Assembly (NCBI GenBank): GCA_028277845.1 | Contig: JANQFL010000076.1 | Coordinates: 1 to 42,248, forward strand | Direction of reading: 5' to 3' | From: Sneathiellales bacterium | GTDB taxonomy: Bacteria > Pseudomonadota > Alphaproteobacteria > JANQFL01 | Length of the DNA stretch: 42,248 bases | Shown here: positions 8,737 through 18,009 of the stretch, piece after piece | How the letters are laid out: the number at the start of each line of letters is the position of its first letter | How positions within the stretch are numbered: position 1 is the stretch's first letter | Made by a program: the position numbers and the translations under genes | The notes under the pieces: generated by a model | The model's database searches: none | What the model was told of the DNA's origin: nothing | What the model saw: the letters and a program-made list of their open reading frames with translations, nothing else

Positions 8737-9444
8737 TTATCCTGGCTCTTTAGCACATGTCGAAAAAACCCATACATCTCTGTATTCAATGTTGGGGTGA
8801 ACTGGAGTTTTCGAAAAATAGACAATATCATTTTTTATCTTTTCCCATTCCACTCGATAAAACCAAGTTTGAACATACGGAAAGATCAATGCATATGGTG
8901 CGCTATGACTATAGCCATCCTGATTTTTCGAAATAGTGAGCCAATAGGGACTTAAGTCACGGTTTAATTCTAGTACTTTCACCGATATCCCTGATCCAAT
9001 TCGGGGATCATCGCCGGCACTGGCGTAACAGGCTCCAACATTCATTGTACAGAATGATCCCAACAATATCTGACTAAGACGCCCACCCGAACGGCGATCA
9101 TACATAGTTATTTTGTAAAAAAACCTCGGTTCAGGTCCAGTAGTTCCAGGCTTTCTACCAGACTTCCTAATTGACATCTCAAATTCAAAATCGCTTTCAA
9201 ACCTTTCATATCTTGGATGAGGTTTGTAACGAGCACCAAAGAGTGGACAGATGTTTTCCGGATGACCTGAGCTCAGCGTTTCTGCGTGAATCGTCGACGG
9301 TAGCATTATTATGGTCAGAAAAAGTACTGCTGAGATAAATACTTGAACAATAGTCAACTCAGTAAAGTTTGTATTGTCATCACCGGTATAACTTCCTTTT
9401 GAGTTGCTAGAATTGTGCCAAAGGTGATTAGTTTTGTTGATCAT
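8737..9444 (-). CDS. Secreted/periplasmic protein of unknown function, possible partner of the hydrolase
   Basis: 235 residues; I do not recognise the family. After a polar stretch of about 33 residues comes a hydrophobic segment (L-F-L-T-I-I-M-L-P) followed by S-T-I-H-A, an apparent signal peptide with cleavage after HA. The mature part has Cys residues (ENICPLFG, FCTMN, GACYAS, STCAKEPG) that could form disulfides, and several aromatic beta-strand-like stretches. The start ATG follows AGAAGG closely. It is AT-rich like the adjoining hydrolase domain, and its stop lies 17 nt upstream of that gene's ATG, so the two look co-transcribed and co-acquired. A periplasmic protein paired with a peptidoglycan hydrolase suggests an immunity/inhibitor role, which is inference only. 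Confidence 0.6.
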   Translation of the reverse strand: MINKTNHLWHNSSNSKGSYTGDDNTNFTELTIVQVFISAVLFLTIIMLPSTIHAETLSSGHPENICPLFGARYKPHPRYERFESDFEFEMSIRKSGRKPGTTGPEPRFFYKITMYDRRSGGRLSQILLGSFCTMNVGACYASAGDDPRIGSGISVKVLELNRDLSPYWLTISKNQDGYSHSAPYALIFPYVQTWFYRVEWEKIKNDIVYFSKTPVHPNIEYRDVWVFSTCAKEPG

Positions 9445-9884
9445 TGCCTTCTCTTTCGGCTAGACTAGAATCTTTCAACAAACTATTTCGGGAACTACGA
9501 TAAACATAACAATCAAGAAAAAGCTGTTGTTTGTATCTGTTCTAGCTTCAACGCCATAGTTGTTTCACTTTCGGGTAATTGCAACAACGAGCGCACGTAG
9601 AACTGACAGTATTTCACTCTTTGTCCATTAAAGCGTCATGTTGCATATGATAGTTTTTGGCGCGAAGTGCTGGCCGTTGAAGCATTCATTGCAGTTAATT
9701 CTGTTTACCAGGCTCCTGTGGGGTGCTGTTTTGTTTTCGCTCATTGAATTGCCGAAAGAGAAGTCAGGGAATCGAATATAGTAAATCAACCAATGATTGC
9801 AACTATACTGAAGATTTGTTTATGACGTTAACAAATTCTTTTGTACGTTAACTGCTCAGACACACATATGACGACGTAATCTCC
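9445..9884. other. AT-rich intergenic region between the exporter genes and the insert
   Basis: 440 bases, AT-rich, without a convincing gene on either strand. It separates the HlyD-like gene (ending at 9885) from the secreted-protein gene (starting at 9444) and should hold the latter's promoter. Two ACGTTAAC direct repeats lie near its right end. I could not identify a clear -35/-10 pair or a terminator. Confidence 0.5.
9825..9852. repeat. ACGTTAAC direct repeat, 20-bp period
   Basis: Two identical 8-mers ACGTTAAC at 9825-9832 and 9845-9852, start to start 20 bp (two helical turns), in the AT-rich spacer after the HlyD-like gene. The spacing would suit tandem binding of a regulator, but chance is possible at this length. 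Confidence 0.35.
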
Positions 9885-11328
9885 TCACCGCTCCCGCAAC
9901 CCCTCCTGCTTGTACCTCAGCAACGGCGCCAGCACGAACTCGATCAGCCGCCGCTCCCCCGTCTTGATCTCCGCCGTCACCGCCATGCCCGGTGACAGCG
10001 CCACCGTCCTGCCTTCCACCAACATCGTCGCCCGGTCCATGGTGAGGCGGGCGGGGTAGACGAGGCCGATGTTTTCGTCGGCGACGGCGTCGCGGGAGAC
10101 GTGCATGACCGTGCCGTGCACCAGGCCGTACTTGGTGAAGGCGAAGGTCTCGACCTTGATCTCCACCTCCTGGCCGTCGGCGACGAAGCCGATGTCCTTG
10201 TTGGCGACCATGGCCTCGACCTCGAGCCGCGCCCCGGCCGGCACGATCACCATCAACTGTTGCGCCGTGGTGACGACGCCGCCGACCGTATGCACGGCGA
10301 GCTGCTGCACCACGCCGTCGACCGGCGCGGTCAGGCGCTGGCGGCCCGAGCGGCGGCTGGCCTTGATCAGTTCCTGCTCGAGCACGGCGATCTGACGCTC
10401 GGCCTCCGAAAGCGCCTGCAGGTTCTCGCGGCGGAACTCGGCGATGGCGCCGCGGCGGCGCTCCCGGGTGGCCGAGATGGCGGCCAGGGCCTCGTCGCGG
10501 CGGTGGCGCTGGATGGTCAGGTTCTCTTCCTGCTCGATCAACGATTGCTGCAGCTCGAGCATCTTGAAGCGGGCGACATTGCCGCGCTGGGCCAGGAACT
10601 CGGCCGCCTTGGTGCGCTCCTGCAGCAGCGGCAGGGTCTTGTTCAGCATGTCGATGCTGGCCTGGGTGGCGGCGTGGTCGGACATCAGCTTGTCGTACTC
10701 GAACTGCAGCGTGTCGAGCATGGCCCGGTGTTCCTGCCACTGGTTGCGCAGCAGGCGGCGCTGCACCGCGGCCTCGGCCGGGTCGGCGCCGGGCGGCGGG
10801 GCGAACGCCTTGTCGGGATTGCCGCCGGCGGTCAGGGCCTTGAGCCGGGCGGCCTCCAGCCGGGTCGAGGCGAGCTCGCGGCTGAGCCGTTCGCGGTCGG
10901 CGCCGGCCTCGGTCGGGTCGAGCTCGATCAGCGTCTCGCCGGCCGCGACCCGCTGGCCGTCCTCGACCCGGATGGTGCGCACGATGCCGTCCTCGAGGGG
11001 CTGGATCACCTTGACCCGGTCGGACGGCACGATGCGGCCGGGCGCCACGGCGACGATGTCGACATGGCCGAAATAGGCCCACAGGAAGGCGATGACGAAA
11101 AACGCCACCACCAGGCCCACGATGATGCGGCCGACCGGCGAGGGCGGCGATTCCATGATCTCCAAGGCCGCCGGCAGGAACTCGAGTTCGTTGCGGTTGC
11201 GCCTGGCGTTCTTGTTGGCGGCGGGTTTGAGGGCCAGCACGCTGGCGCCCTGTTCGTCCCGCTCGGGGCCCCGGTCGGAGGCTTTGTCGGGCGCTTGCTC
11301 AGGTTGGGCGTTGGCGCCGTGCGTCGGG

Positions 11329-11339
<11 letters not shown>
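9885..11339 (-). CDS. Type I secretion membrane fusion protein (HlyD family)
   Basis: 484 residues. A polar cytoplasmic N-tail (about 60) is followed by one transmembrane helix (I-I-V-G-L-V-V-A-F-F-V-I-A-F-L-W-A-Y-F) and then the first lipoyl half (V-A-P-G-R-I-V-P-S-D, G-I-V-R-T-I-R-V-E-D-G-Q-R-V). A long alpha-helical coiled-coil hairpin rich in E/R/Q/L follows, then the second half (L-T-A-P-V-D-G-V-V-Q-Q-L) and a C-terminal beta-barrel with M-A-V-T-A-E-I-K-T-G. This is the standard HlyD layout and length. The protein bridges the inner-membrane ABC exporter to an outer-membrane TolC-type channel, which is not encoded here. The ATG at 11339 overlaps the exporter gene's TGA by 11 nt, indicating translational coupling. 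The presumed cargo is the RTX protein downstream. Confidence 0.93.
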
Positions 11340-13551
<2,212 letters not shown>

Positions 13552-13596
13552 GCCCCCTCCGGCGATACTCACGTTAAACGCGCAGCCATGGCTGCT

Positions 13597-13614
13597 TATG
13601 GTTGATCAACCATA
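13597..13614. promoter_or_regulatory. 18-bp perfect palindrome upstream of the exporter operon
   Basis: TATGGTTGATCAACCATA is perfectly self-complementary. It lies 46-63 bp upstream of the chosen exporter start and next to a shorter palindrome (AGCCATGGCT, 13584-13593). Position and symmetry suit an operator for a dimeric regulator of the secretion genes. The regulator is unknown; the two HTH genes at 14.4-15.8 kb are candidates by proximity only. Confidence 0.5.
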
Positions 13615-13859
13615 GCGGCTACGGAAGAGGGCTTCTAGGACAGAATTGTCGATATTCCAAGGATTCGGTACTCTAAGATGATTTCGCAAGTTATTTTCGC
13701 GCTCCTCATGGAGATTATCACCGAAACGGAAGCAACAAATACTGACACCGGAGCCGAGCAAGAAAATTCACACGGTTCGCGCTGCCGCCGCACCGCACTG
13801 GTTTCGAAATCGAAGAAAGGACCCGGATATGACACGGGTCTGAACAGCGGGGTCCAGAT

Positions 13860-14195
13860 TTGATTTTCGGCGGTTTCAAGGGTTTCGTACCCGATCGCAC
13901 CTGGCGGTTCACGCTGATCGTCTGTATCGGGATAACCGAATTGTTTTGTTTCGCCGGGTACCTGAGCGGTTTCGCAGATGATTCCGGCGGTGCGCTGATA
14001 TGGCACGCCTATGTTTGGGATGCCGAAACCGTCGCCTACACCGCCGTGCTTTGGTTTGCCGGATGTGCCGGCATCTTTTTGACTATCCGCTCTTACACTG
14101 ACAGCCAAATGAGGATGGGAACAATTGCCATGTTTGCACTACCCCTTCTTGCGCATATGTGCCTGGCTTTGGGGTGGATCGAGCTCCATGTGTAG
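13860..14195 (+). CDS. Small membrane protein, function unknown
   Basis: A 111-residue frame with three predicted transmembrane helices (roughly residues 17-39, 58-77 and 86-107), interrupted by polar turns such as FADDSGGA and RSYTDSQMR. The regular hydrophobic pattern favours a real gene. However, the only early start is TTG at 13860 without a clear SD, and an in-frame stop lies 30 nt upstream. I do not recognise the family. It stands alone between the divergent exporter operon and the convergent HTH gene. It could be a remnant of a longer membrane protein. Confidence 0.4.
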   Translation: MIFGGFKGFVPDRTWRFTLIVCIGITELFCFAGYLSGFADDSGGALIWHAYVWDAETVAYTAVLWFAGCAGIFLTIRSYTDSQMRMGTIAMFALPLLAHMCLALGWIELHV

Positions 14196-14379
14196 GCCAC
14201 GAAGATCGAAGGAACGCGTAAACGGCCAATCAAGTATACGGCACGAATGCCTGTGACGGCTGTTCCATGCGGGTCCCATCCCGCCCCAAGCTTATCGTCC
14301 CGCATTGAGTTCGAGCGGGGTCAGGAAGCGGGCGGCGGCGGTCATACCACTCGGAATCGCAGGTGACCCGAAATGCAAA

Positions 14380-14402
14380 GCCCGCCGGTTCAGCCGGCGG
14401 GC
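14380..14402 (-). terminator. Terminator hairpin after the XRE regulator
   Basis: GCCCGCCGG (14380-14388) pairs with CCGGCGGGC (14394-14402), a perfect 9-bp stem with a 5-nt TTCAG loop. On the minus strand it is followed by CTTTGCATTTC, a weak T-tract. It lies 45 bp past the stop of the gene at 14447. Confidence 0.6.
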
Positions 14403-14446
14403 CAGACTTCGGAATCTCCGTTGGACCGAACGTTTATGCCCGGAAC

Positions 14447-14869
14447 TCAATTCGACGCCTGGTTCTCCTCGCCACCCAGCGTGCGCACCAGATCGCAGAT
14501 GCGCTTGCGGGCCACCGGATCATCGATGCGGTAGTAGGCGCGCACCAGCTCGAGCGTCTCCCGTTTGGTCATCAGCTTGTCGGCTTCCGACCGTCCGGAA
14601 CCGTTTTTTCCCGCGGCGGGAACGCTGTCCGACCCGTCGAGATCCTCGAAAAAATAGGAAACCGGGACGTCCAGCAATTCGGAGAACATGTACAACTTGG
14701 ACGCGCTGATGCGGTTCGCGCCCCGTTCATATTTTTGAATTTGCTGAAACGTGAGTTCCACCTTGTTTCCCAGCTCGGTCTGGCTCATTCCGAGCAAAGT
14801 ACGGCGCAATCGAAGTTTCTCGCCGACATGAGCGTCAACTGGATGTGTTCTAGCTGTCACGGTACGCAT
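14447..14869 (-). CDS. XRE-family HTH transcriptional regulator
   Basis: 140 residues from ATG 14869. The HTH_3/XRE domain (about residues 14-72) has R-L-R-R-T-L-L-G-M-S-Q-T-E-L-G, then Q-Q-I-Q-K-Y-E-R-G-A-N-R-I, then L-D-V-P-V-S-Y-F-F-E. This is the common alphaproteobacterial stand-alone XRE type. The C-terminal part (T-L-E-L-V-R-A-Y-Y-R-I-D-D-P-V-A-R-K) is helical and typical of the group. Start choice is uncertain: AAGGAG is nearly adjacent to the ATG, better placed for a GTG 9 nt later, and an ATG at 14908 is also in frame. Two ATAGGA-N4-TCCTAT palindromes and a 13-bp direct repeat lie upstream, suggesting it is itself regulated, possibly by the next HTH protein. Confidence 0.88.
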   Translation of the reverse strand: MRTVTARTHPVDAHVGEKLRLRRTLLGMSQTELGNKVELTFQQIQKYERGANRISASKLYMFSELLDVPVSYFFEDLDGSDSVPAAGKNGSGRSEADKLMTKRETLELVRAYYRIDDPVARKRICDLVRTLGGEENQASN

Positions 14870-14914
14870 ACTCCTTCCGAATAGCGGCAATCGGCCGCGA
14901 TGGCACATATCATT

Positions 14915-14945
14915 TGCACGGCCTTCTTTATCTGCACGGCCTTCT
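14915..14945. repeat. 13-bp direct repeat upstream of the XRE gene
   Basis: TGCACGGCCTTCT occurs at 14915-14927 and again at 14933-14945, an 18-bp period, starting about 45 bp upstream of the chosen XRE start. It may be a tandem protein-binding site or a small local duplication. Confidence 0.5.
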
Positions 14946-15092
14946 CGGAACTGTGTTACCGGAAGCGTTCTGGGCCTACGCCACCCGTGTTGTGAGTATC
15001 CTGCTTGCCCGGAGGTTCTGATCAGATCTTAACCGATCATTCAAAAACTCCAACTCAAGGACGGACCGTACATGTGTTGTTCCCGTAGGGTG

Positions 15093-15130
15093 ATAGGAGT
15101 AGTCCTATACGTCAATAGGAATTTTCCTAT
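15093..15130. promoter_or_regulatory. Tandem ATAGGA-N4-TCCTAT palindromes (putative operators)
   Basis: Two 16-bp dyads, ATAGGAGTAGTCCTAT at 15093-15108 and ATAGGAATTTTCCTAT at 15115-15130. They share the same arms and their centres are 22 bp apart (about two helical turns), on the upstream side of the XRE gene and just past the end of the dual-HTH gene. A third, slightly degenerate copy lies directly upstream of the dual-HTH gene. Confidence 0.65.
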
Positions 15131-15199
15131 CTTGTCGTAAAACGACACAATTGCTGATTGGTGCTAACGCCACACGCGAACGAGCACGCCACCGGACAC

Positions 15200-15814
15200 T
15201 TAATGGGAACGGGAAGGGTCGCCTAACGGATCGGCGGAGGCTTGCTTGGCATCGTCGCCGTGATCGTCGGCGACGACATCCCGGCGACGAGCATCGACGT
15301 CGTCCCCGCGAATGAGCCAATCCAGGCTTTTTCCGGATGCATGTGCGATGCGGTCGAGTTCATCCAATGTCGGATCGTCTTCACCGTCTTCCAGTTCGGA
15401 ATAGCGGGACGGCTGAATTCCGGTGGCGGCGGCAAAGGACGACGGAACCGCATGGGGCGATTCCGCACGCGCCACCGCAAGCCGAGCAGCAAACGAATTC
15501 AATAACTTAGCCCGAGTCTCCGTGCGCGACGCAGCGGATTCCTGCTCGCTGTCCACCCGCGTTGCCTGTTTTTCGCGACGTTGGCGTTCGTCGGGTACGA
15601 GCAGTTCGGATTCATCGATATGGAAATGCTCGGCCAGAGCCTGTCGGATAAGTTCCGGCAACCTCCGTGGAATGCCGCGGTAAACGAACTGATGCAGGTA
15701 CGCGTGGTTCCGGCCTATGCCACGGGACACGGCTGCCAGACTGGTGCGGTGTTCAAACACCAAGGCCAATAAGCGCCGACGAACCGGATCAGAAGGTGAA
15801 CGCGCATCGCTCAT
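15200..15814 (-). CDS. Regulator with two HTH-like domains
   Basis: 204 residues. The N-terminal domain (about 8-70) carries L-A-A-V-S-R-G-I-G-R-N-H-A-Y-L-H-Q-F and R-L-P-E-L-I-R-Q-A-L, a repressor-like HTH seen at the N-terminus of alphaproteobacterial S24/XRE phage-type repressors. The second (about 105-170) has S-F-A-A-A-T-G-I-Q-P-S-R-Y-S-E-L-E-D-G and L-D-W-L-I-R-G, an XRE-type HTH. No S24 peptidase domain follows, and the C-tail is acidic and charged. An ATAGGA-N4-TCCTCT dyad lies 12-27 bp upstream of its ATG, over the probable promoter, consistent with autoregulation. The same dyad occurs twice in front of the neighbouring XRE gene. Phage origin is possible but no phage genes are nearby. 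Confidence 0.75.
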   Translation of the reverse strand: MSDARSPSDPVRRRLLALVFEHRTSLAAVSRGIGRNHAYLHQFVYRGIPRRLPELIRQALAEHFHIDESELLVPDERQRREKQATRVDSEQESAASRTETRAKLLNSFAARLAVARAESPHAVPSSFAAATGIQPSRYSELEDGEDDPTLDELDRIAHASGKSLDWLIRGDDVDARRRDVVADDHGDDAKQASADPLGDPSRSH

Positions 15815-15825
15815 GTGGACATGCT

Positions 15826-15841
15826 ATAGGATTTTTCCTCT
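15826..15841. promoter_or_regulatory. Third ATAGGA-N4-TCCT dyad, upstream of the dual-HTH gene
   Basis: ATAGGATTTTTCCTCT, differing from the two dyads at 15093-15130 by one arm base. It ends 27 bp upstream of the ATG of the dual-HTH gene, where an autorepression operator would sit. A further half-site (ATAGGA) is at 15927-15932. Confidence 0.55.
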
Positions 15842-16069
15842 TCCGTCATCGTCATTCCCGACAAAAACACTCCAATAAGTCGAAATGAGCCGTCAAAACA
15901 CAGCAAATTCCATATGGCGACCTCTTATAGGAGAGTAGACAAGAAGAAATAATCTCCAATGACAGATCGACGCTCTATACGCAATCAGCAGGTGCCGTCT
16001 CTATCTGTTTTTCAATACAAACAGCGCCAAACTTCCCTTTCCCGATTCAAAAGGAAAAGGAAAGTCGCT

Positions 16070-16789
16070 ATGGAGAAAACCCCACTTGTGCTCATCCCGG
16101 GTCTCATCGCGAACAATCACATGTGGCGGTTGCAGATCAAGGCATTGCGCCACGTCGCCGATTGTTGGGTGGCCCCCTTGCCGGCCACGGACAGCCTGAG
16201 CGCCATCGCCCACGACATTCTTCTTACCGCGCCTGACAGGTTTGCGGTCGCCGGATGGTCCATGGGCGGATACATCTGTTTTGAAATGCTCAAACAGCAA
16301 CCGAGCCGGATTTCGAAACTGGCCTTATTGAGCACGACCGCACAACCCGATTCCCGTGAAATGAGGCTCCGCCGCCGTTTGTTGGTGCGCAATGTCCGGC
16401 AAATGGGCCTGCTCCGGACGACTCGGACCACAATTCCCCGATTCCTCCATCCGGATCGGCGCGAGGACGCGGATTTGATCGATACGTTGGTCAAACAGGC
16501 CTTTGAGGTCGGCCCACATACGTTTGCATGCCATCAAACGGCCATGGCGAACAGGGACGACTACACCGGCATGTTGCCCCGCATATCCTGTCCGACATTG
16601 GTCGTCGCAGGGGGAGCCGACGAAGTCACGCCGGTTCACGTCCATGCGGACATGGTTGCCCGAATTCCAAACGCCCGGTTTGAAATTCTCGATCGCGCCG
16701 GTCACATGGTCACGTTCGAGCAACCTCGGGAAACCGCCAGGCTTCTGGAAACATGGATTGCCGGCAACGCGGATGCACTCGCCGCGTGA
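16070..16789 (+). CDS. Alpha/beta hydrolase
   Basis: 239 residues from the ATG at 16070, preceded by GGAAAG with 5-nt spacing; the frame stays open upstream to 15959 but that extension is Lys/Arg-rich and unlike the family. Fold features: strand L-V-L-I-P-G-L near residue 8 with an oxyanion-type N-N-H-M-W, nucleophile elbow G-W-S-M-G-G, acid in G-G-A-D-E-V-T-P and catalytic His in A-G-H-M-V-T-F-E. All triad positions are present, so it should be an active serine hydrolase or esterase of the RutD/3-oxoadipate enol-lactonase-like group. Substrate cannot be told. It is transcribed away from the HTH pair and convergent with the next gene. Confidence 0.88.
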   Translation: MEKTPLVLIPGLIANNHMWRLQIKALRHVADCWVAPLPATDSLSAIAHDILLTAPDRFAVAGWSMGGYICFEMLKQQPSRISKLALLSTTAQPDSREMRLRRRLLVRNVRQMGLLRTTRTTIPRFLHPDRREDADLIDTLVKQAFEVGPHTFACHQTAMANRDDYTGMLPRISCPTLVVAGGADEVTPVHVHADMVARIPNARFEILDRAGHMVTFEQPRETARLLETWIAGNADALAA

Positions 16790-16831
16790 ATGGCGGCCGG
16801 AAGCGACCGACCAAGTTGCAAAACACATTAC

Positions 16832-17761
16832 TCAGTTGATGGTCACGGCCTTGATCAACGCGGCACCGATCAACATGGTCACCTGACGGTCGGCATTGAC
16901 CAGCGGCGCCTGAACGGTCCACAGCTGGCACTTCACGCCGGCCGCATTGGTAAAAAACGTCGAAGTCGTGACCGGGCATCGGCGGGTCATCGTTCTGCGG
17001 CACAGGGCGAGCAGTTCCCCCTGCAATCCGGCATGCCCGAACCGGCCCAGATTGTCGTCGTGTTTATCGTCCAGGACAACGTTTGTCAGCCGTCCCGCGT
17101 TTGCGCGTTCGATTTCCGAACCGACGAATTCATACCGGAACCGCCCGTCGTCGGAAACGCGAACAAGCGTGAAGTACGGCTGCAACTCGGGAACTTCGGT
17201 CAACTTGATGTCACCAAGCGACGGCAACTGCATGCCCTGCCGCTTGCTGCGCCAATACGTCACCAATGCGTTCTCGAGCCGCTTCCACTCCGTCGGGCCG
17301 AGAACATCCGAAGATTCGATCGGATCGATTAATTCCGCAGGCCGCCCCGCCGTATCCATGCCATCATGCCGCCGCTCCGTTGCACCCGAACGGTTCCCCA
17401 TGAGTTGGACGCGGATTTCGCCGAAGACGCCTTGCAGGATCTTCCGTTCGACAAGGATTCGCCGGAATCCGCAAATCATTTCGTGCGTGGGAAATTTGTC
17501 GTTCGGGCCGACACCAATGAACTCCCGAAAAGAGCGCCGGTCACGAACGTCGAAATCGAACTCTACGGCGTTGAGAGCAAACCATTGTTGTAACAGCATG
17601 GCTTTGAACAGAACCATCGGCGAACAACCGGCACATTCCGAATCAGATGTATCCAGCCAGCGGAAATACCGTTCGAACCGGTCCCAATCAATCAGGCGGT
17701 CGACCTGGTCGAGTCGATCGAATTTCGGGACGGCACCGTGTGCCTCCGACCGTTGTTTCAT
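16832..17761 (-). CDS. IS5-type transposase N-domain fused to a PAS_5 domain
   Basis: 309 residues from ATG 17761 (a TTG at 17782 is also possible). Residues about 17-120 match the DUF772 domain that begins IS5-family transposases: D-R-L-I-D-W-D-R-F-E, P-M-V-L-F-K-A-M-L-L-Q-Q-W, R-R-S-F-R-E-F-I-G and C-G-F-R-R-I-L. The DDE catalytic domain is absent. After a linker (about 121-158) comes a PAS_5-like domain (PF07310): Y-W-R-S-K-R, L-P-S-L-G-D-I, F-R-Y-E-F-V-G-S-E-I and a terminal L-I-G-A-A-L-I strand. PAS_5 proteins are alphaproteobacterial sensors of unknown ligand. The frame is clean across the junction, which argues for a settled fusion rather than decay, perhaps a domesticated DNA-binding domain tied to a sensor. 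No IS terminal repeats were found. Confidence 0.78.
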   Translation of the reverse strand: MKQRSEAHGAVPKFDRLDQVDRLIDWDRFERYFRWLDTSDSECAGCSPMVLFKAMLLQQWFALNAVEFDFDVRDRRSFREFIGVGPNDKFPTHEMICGFRRILVERKILQGVFGEIRVQLMGNRSGATERRHDGMDTAGRPAELIDPIESSDVLGPTEWKRLENALVTYWRSKRQGMQLPSLGDIKLTEVPELQPYFTLVRVSDDGRFRYEFVGSEIERANAGRLTNVVLDDKHDDNLGRFGHAGLQGELLALCRRTMTRRCPVTTSTFFTNAAGVKCQLWTVQAPLVNADRQVTMLIGAALIKAVTIN

Positions 17762-17917
17762 CCTTGACCTGCTTCCCGCCAACCGGAGCTTTCATTTCCG
17801 CGGTCTCACTATAGCGGTGAAAGCGCTCGGACACCCCATGTGAAAAAACACCTTTAGAGGGAATTTGTATATCATTCCACTATCTAAGGGCAACAATGTT
17901 CTGGCAGGCCTTCGGCT

Positions 17918-17944
17918 GGCCGCGTATTGCGTGGTTGCGCGGCC
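17918..17944. promoter_or_regulatory. Inverted repeat upstream of the crotonase gene
   Basis: GGCCGCG (17918-17924) and CGCGGCC (17938-17944) form a 7-bp inverted repeat with a 13-nt spacer, 66 bp upstream of the crotonase ATG. It may be an operator or an mRNA hairpin. Confidence 0.35.
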
Positions 17945-18009
17945 TCACGTAGAACACCGGTGAGGTCACTTCCAGGGTCTTTGAGTACGACGCAAACCGG
18001 AATTCACTT

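Noticed and set aside
13597-13614. FNR/CRP-type box (TTGAT-N4-ATCAA)
   Set aside because: The arms resemble it, but there is no 4-nt spacer, so FNR-family binding is not supported.
13635-14108. Minus-strand frame of 157 codons opposite the small membrane ORF
   Set aside because: No SD, no domain and no regular hydrophobic or helical pattern; the plus-strand frame has three plausible membrane helices.
16832-17761. Active insertion sequence
   Set aside because: No DDE catalytic domain, no terminal inverted repeats and no target duplication were seen; only the transposase N-domain is present, fused to PAS_5.
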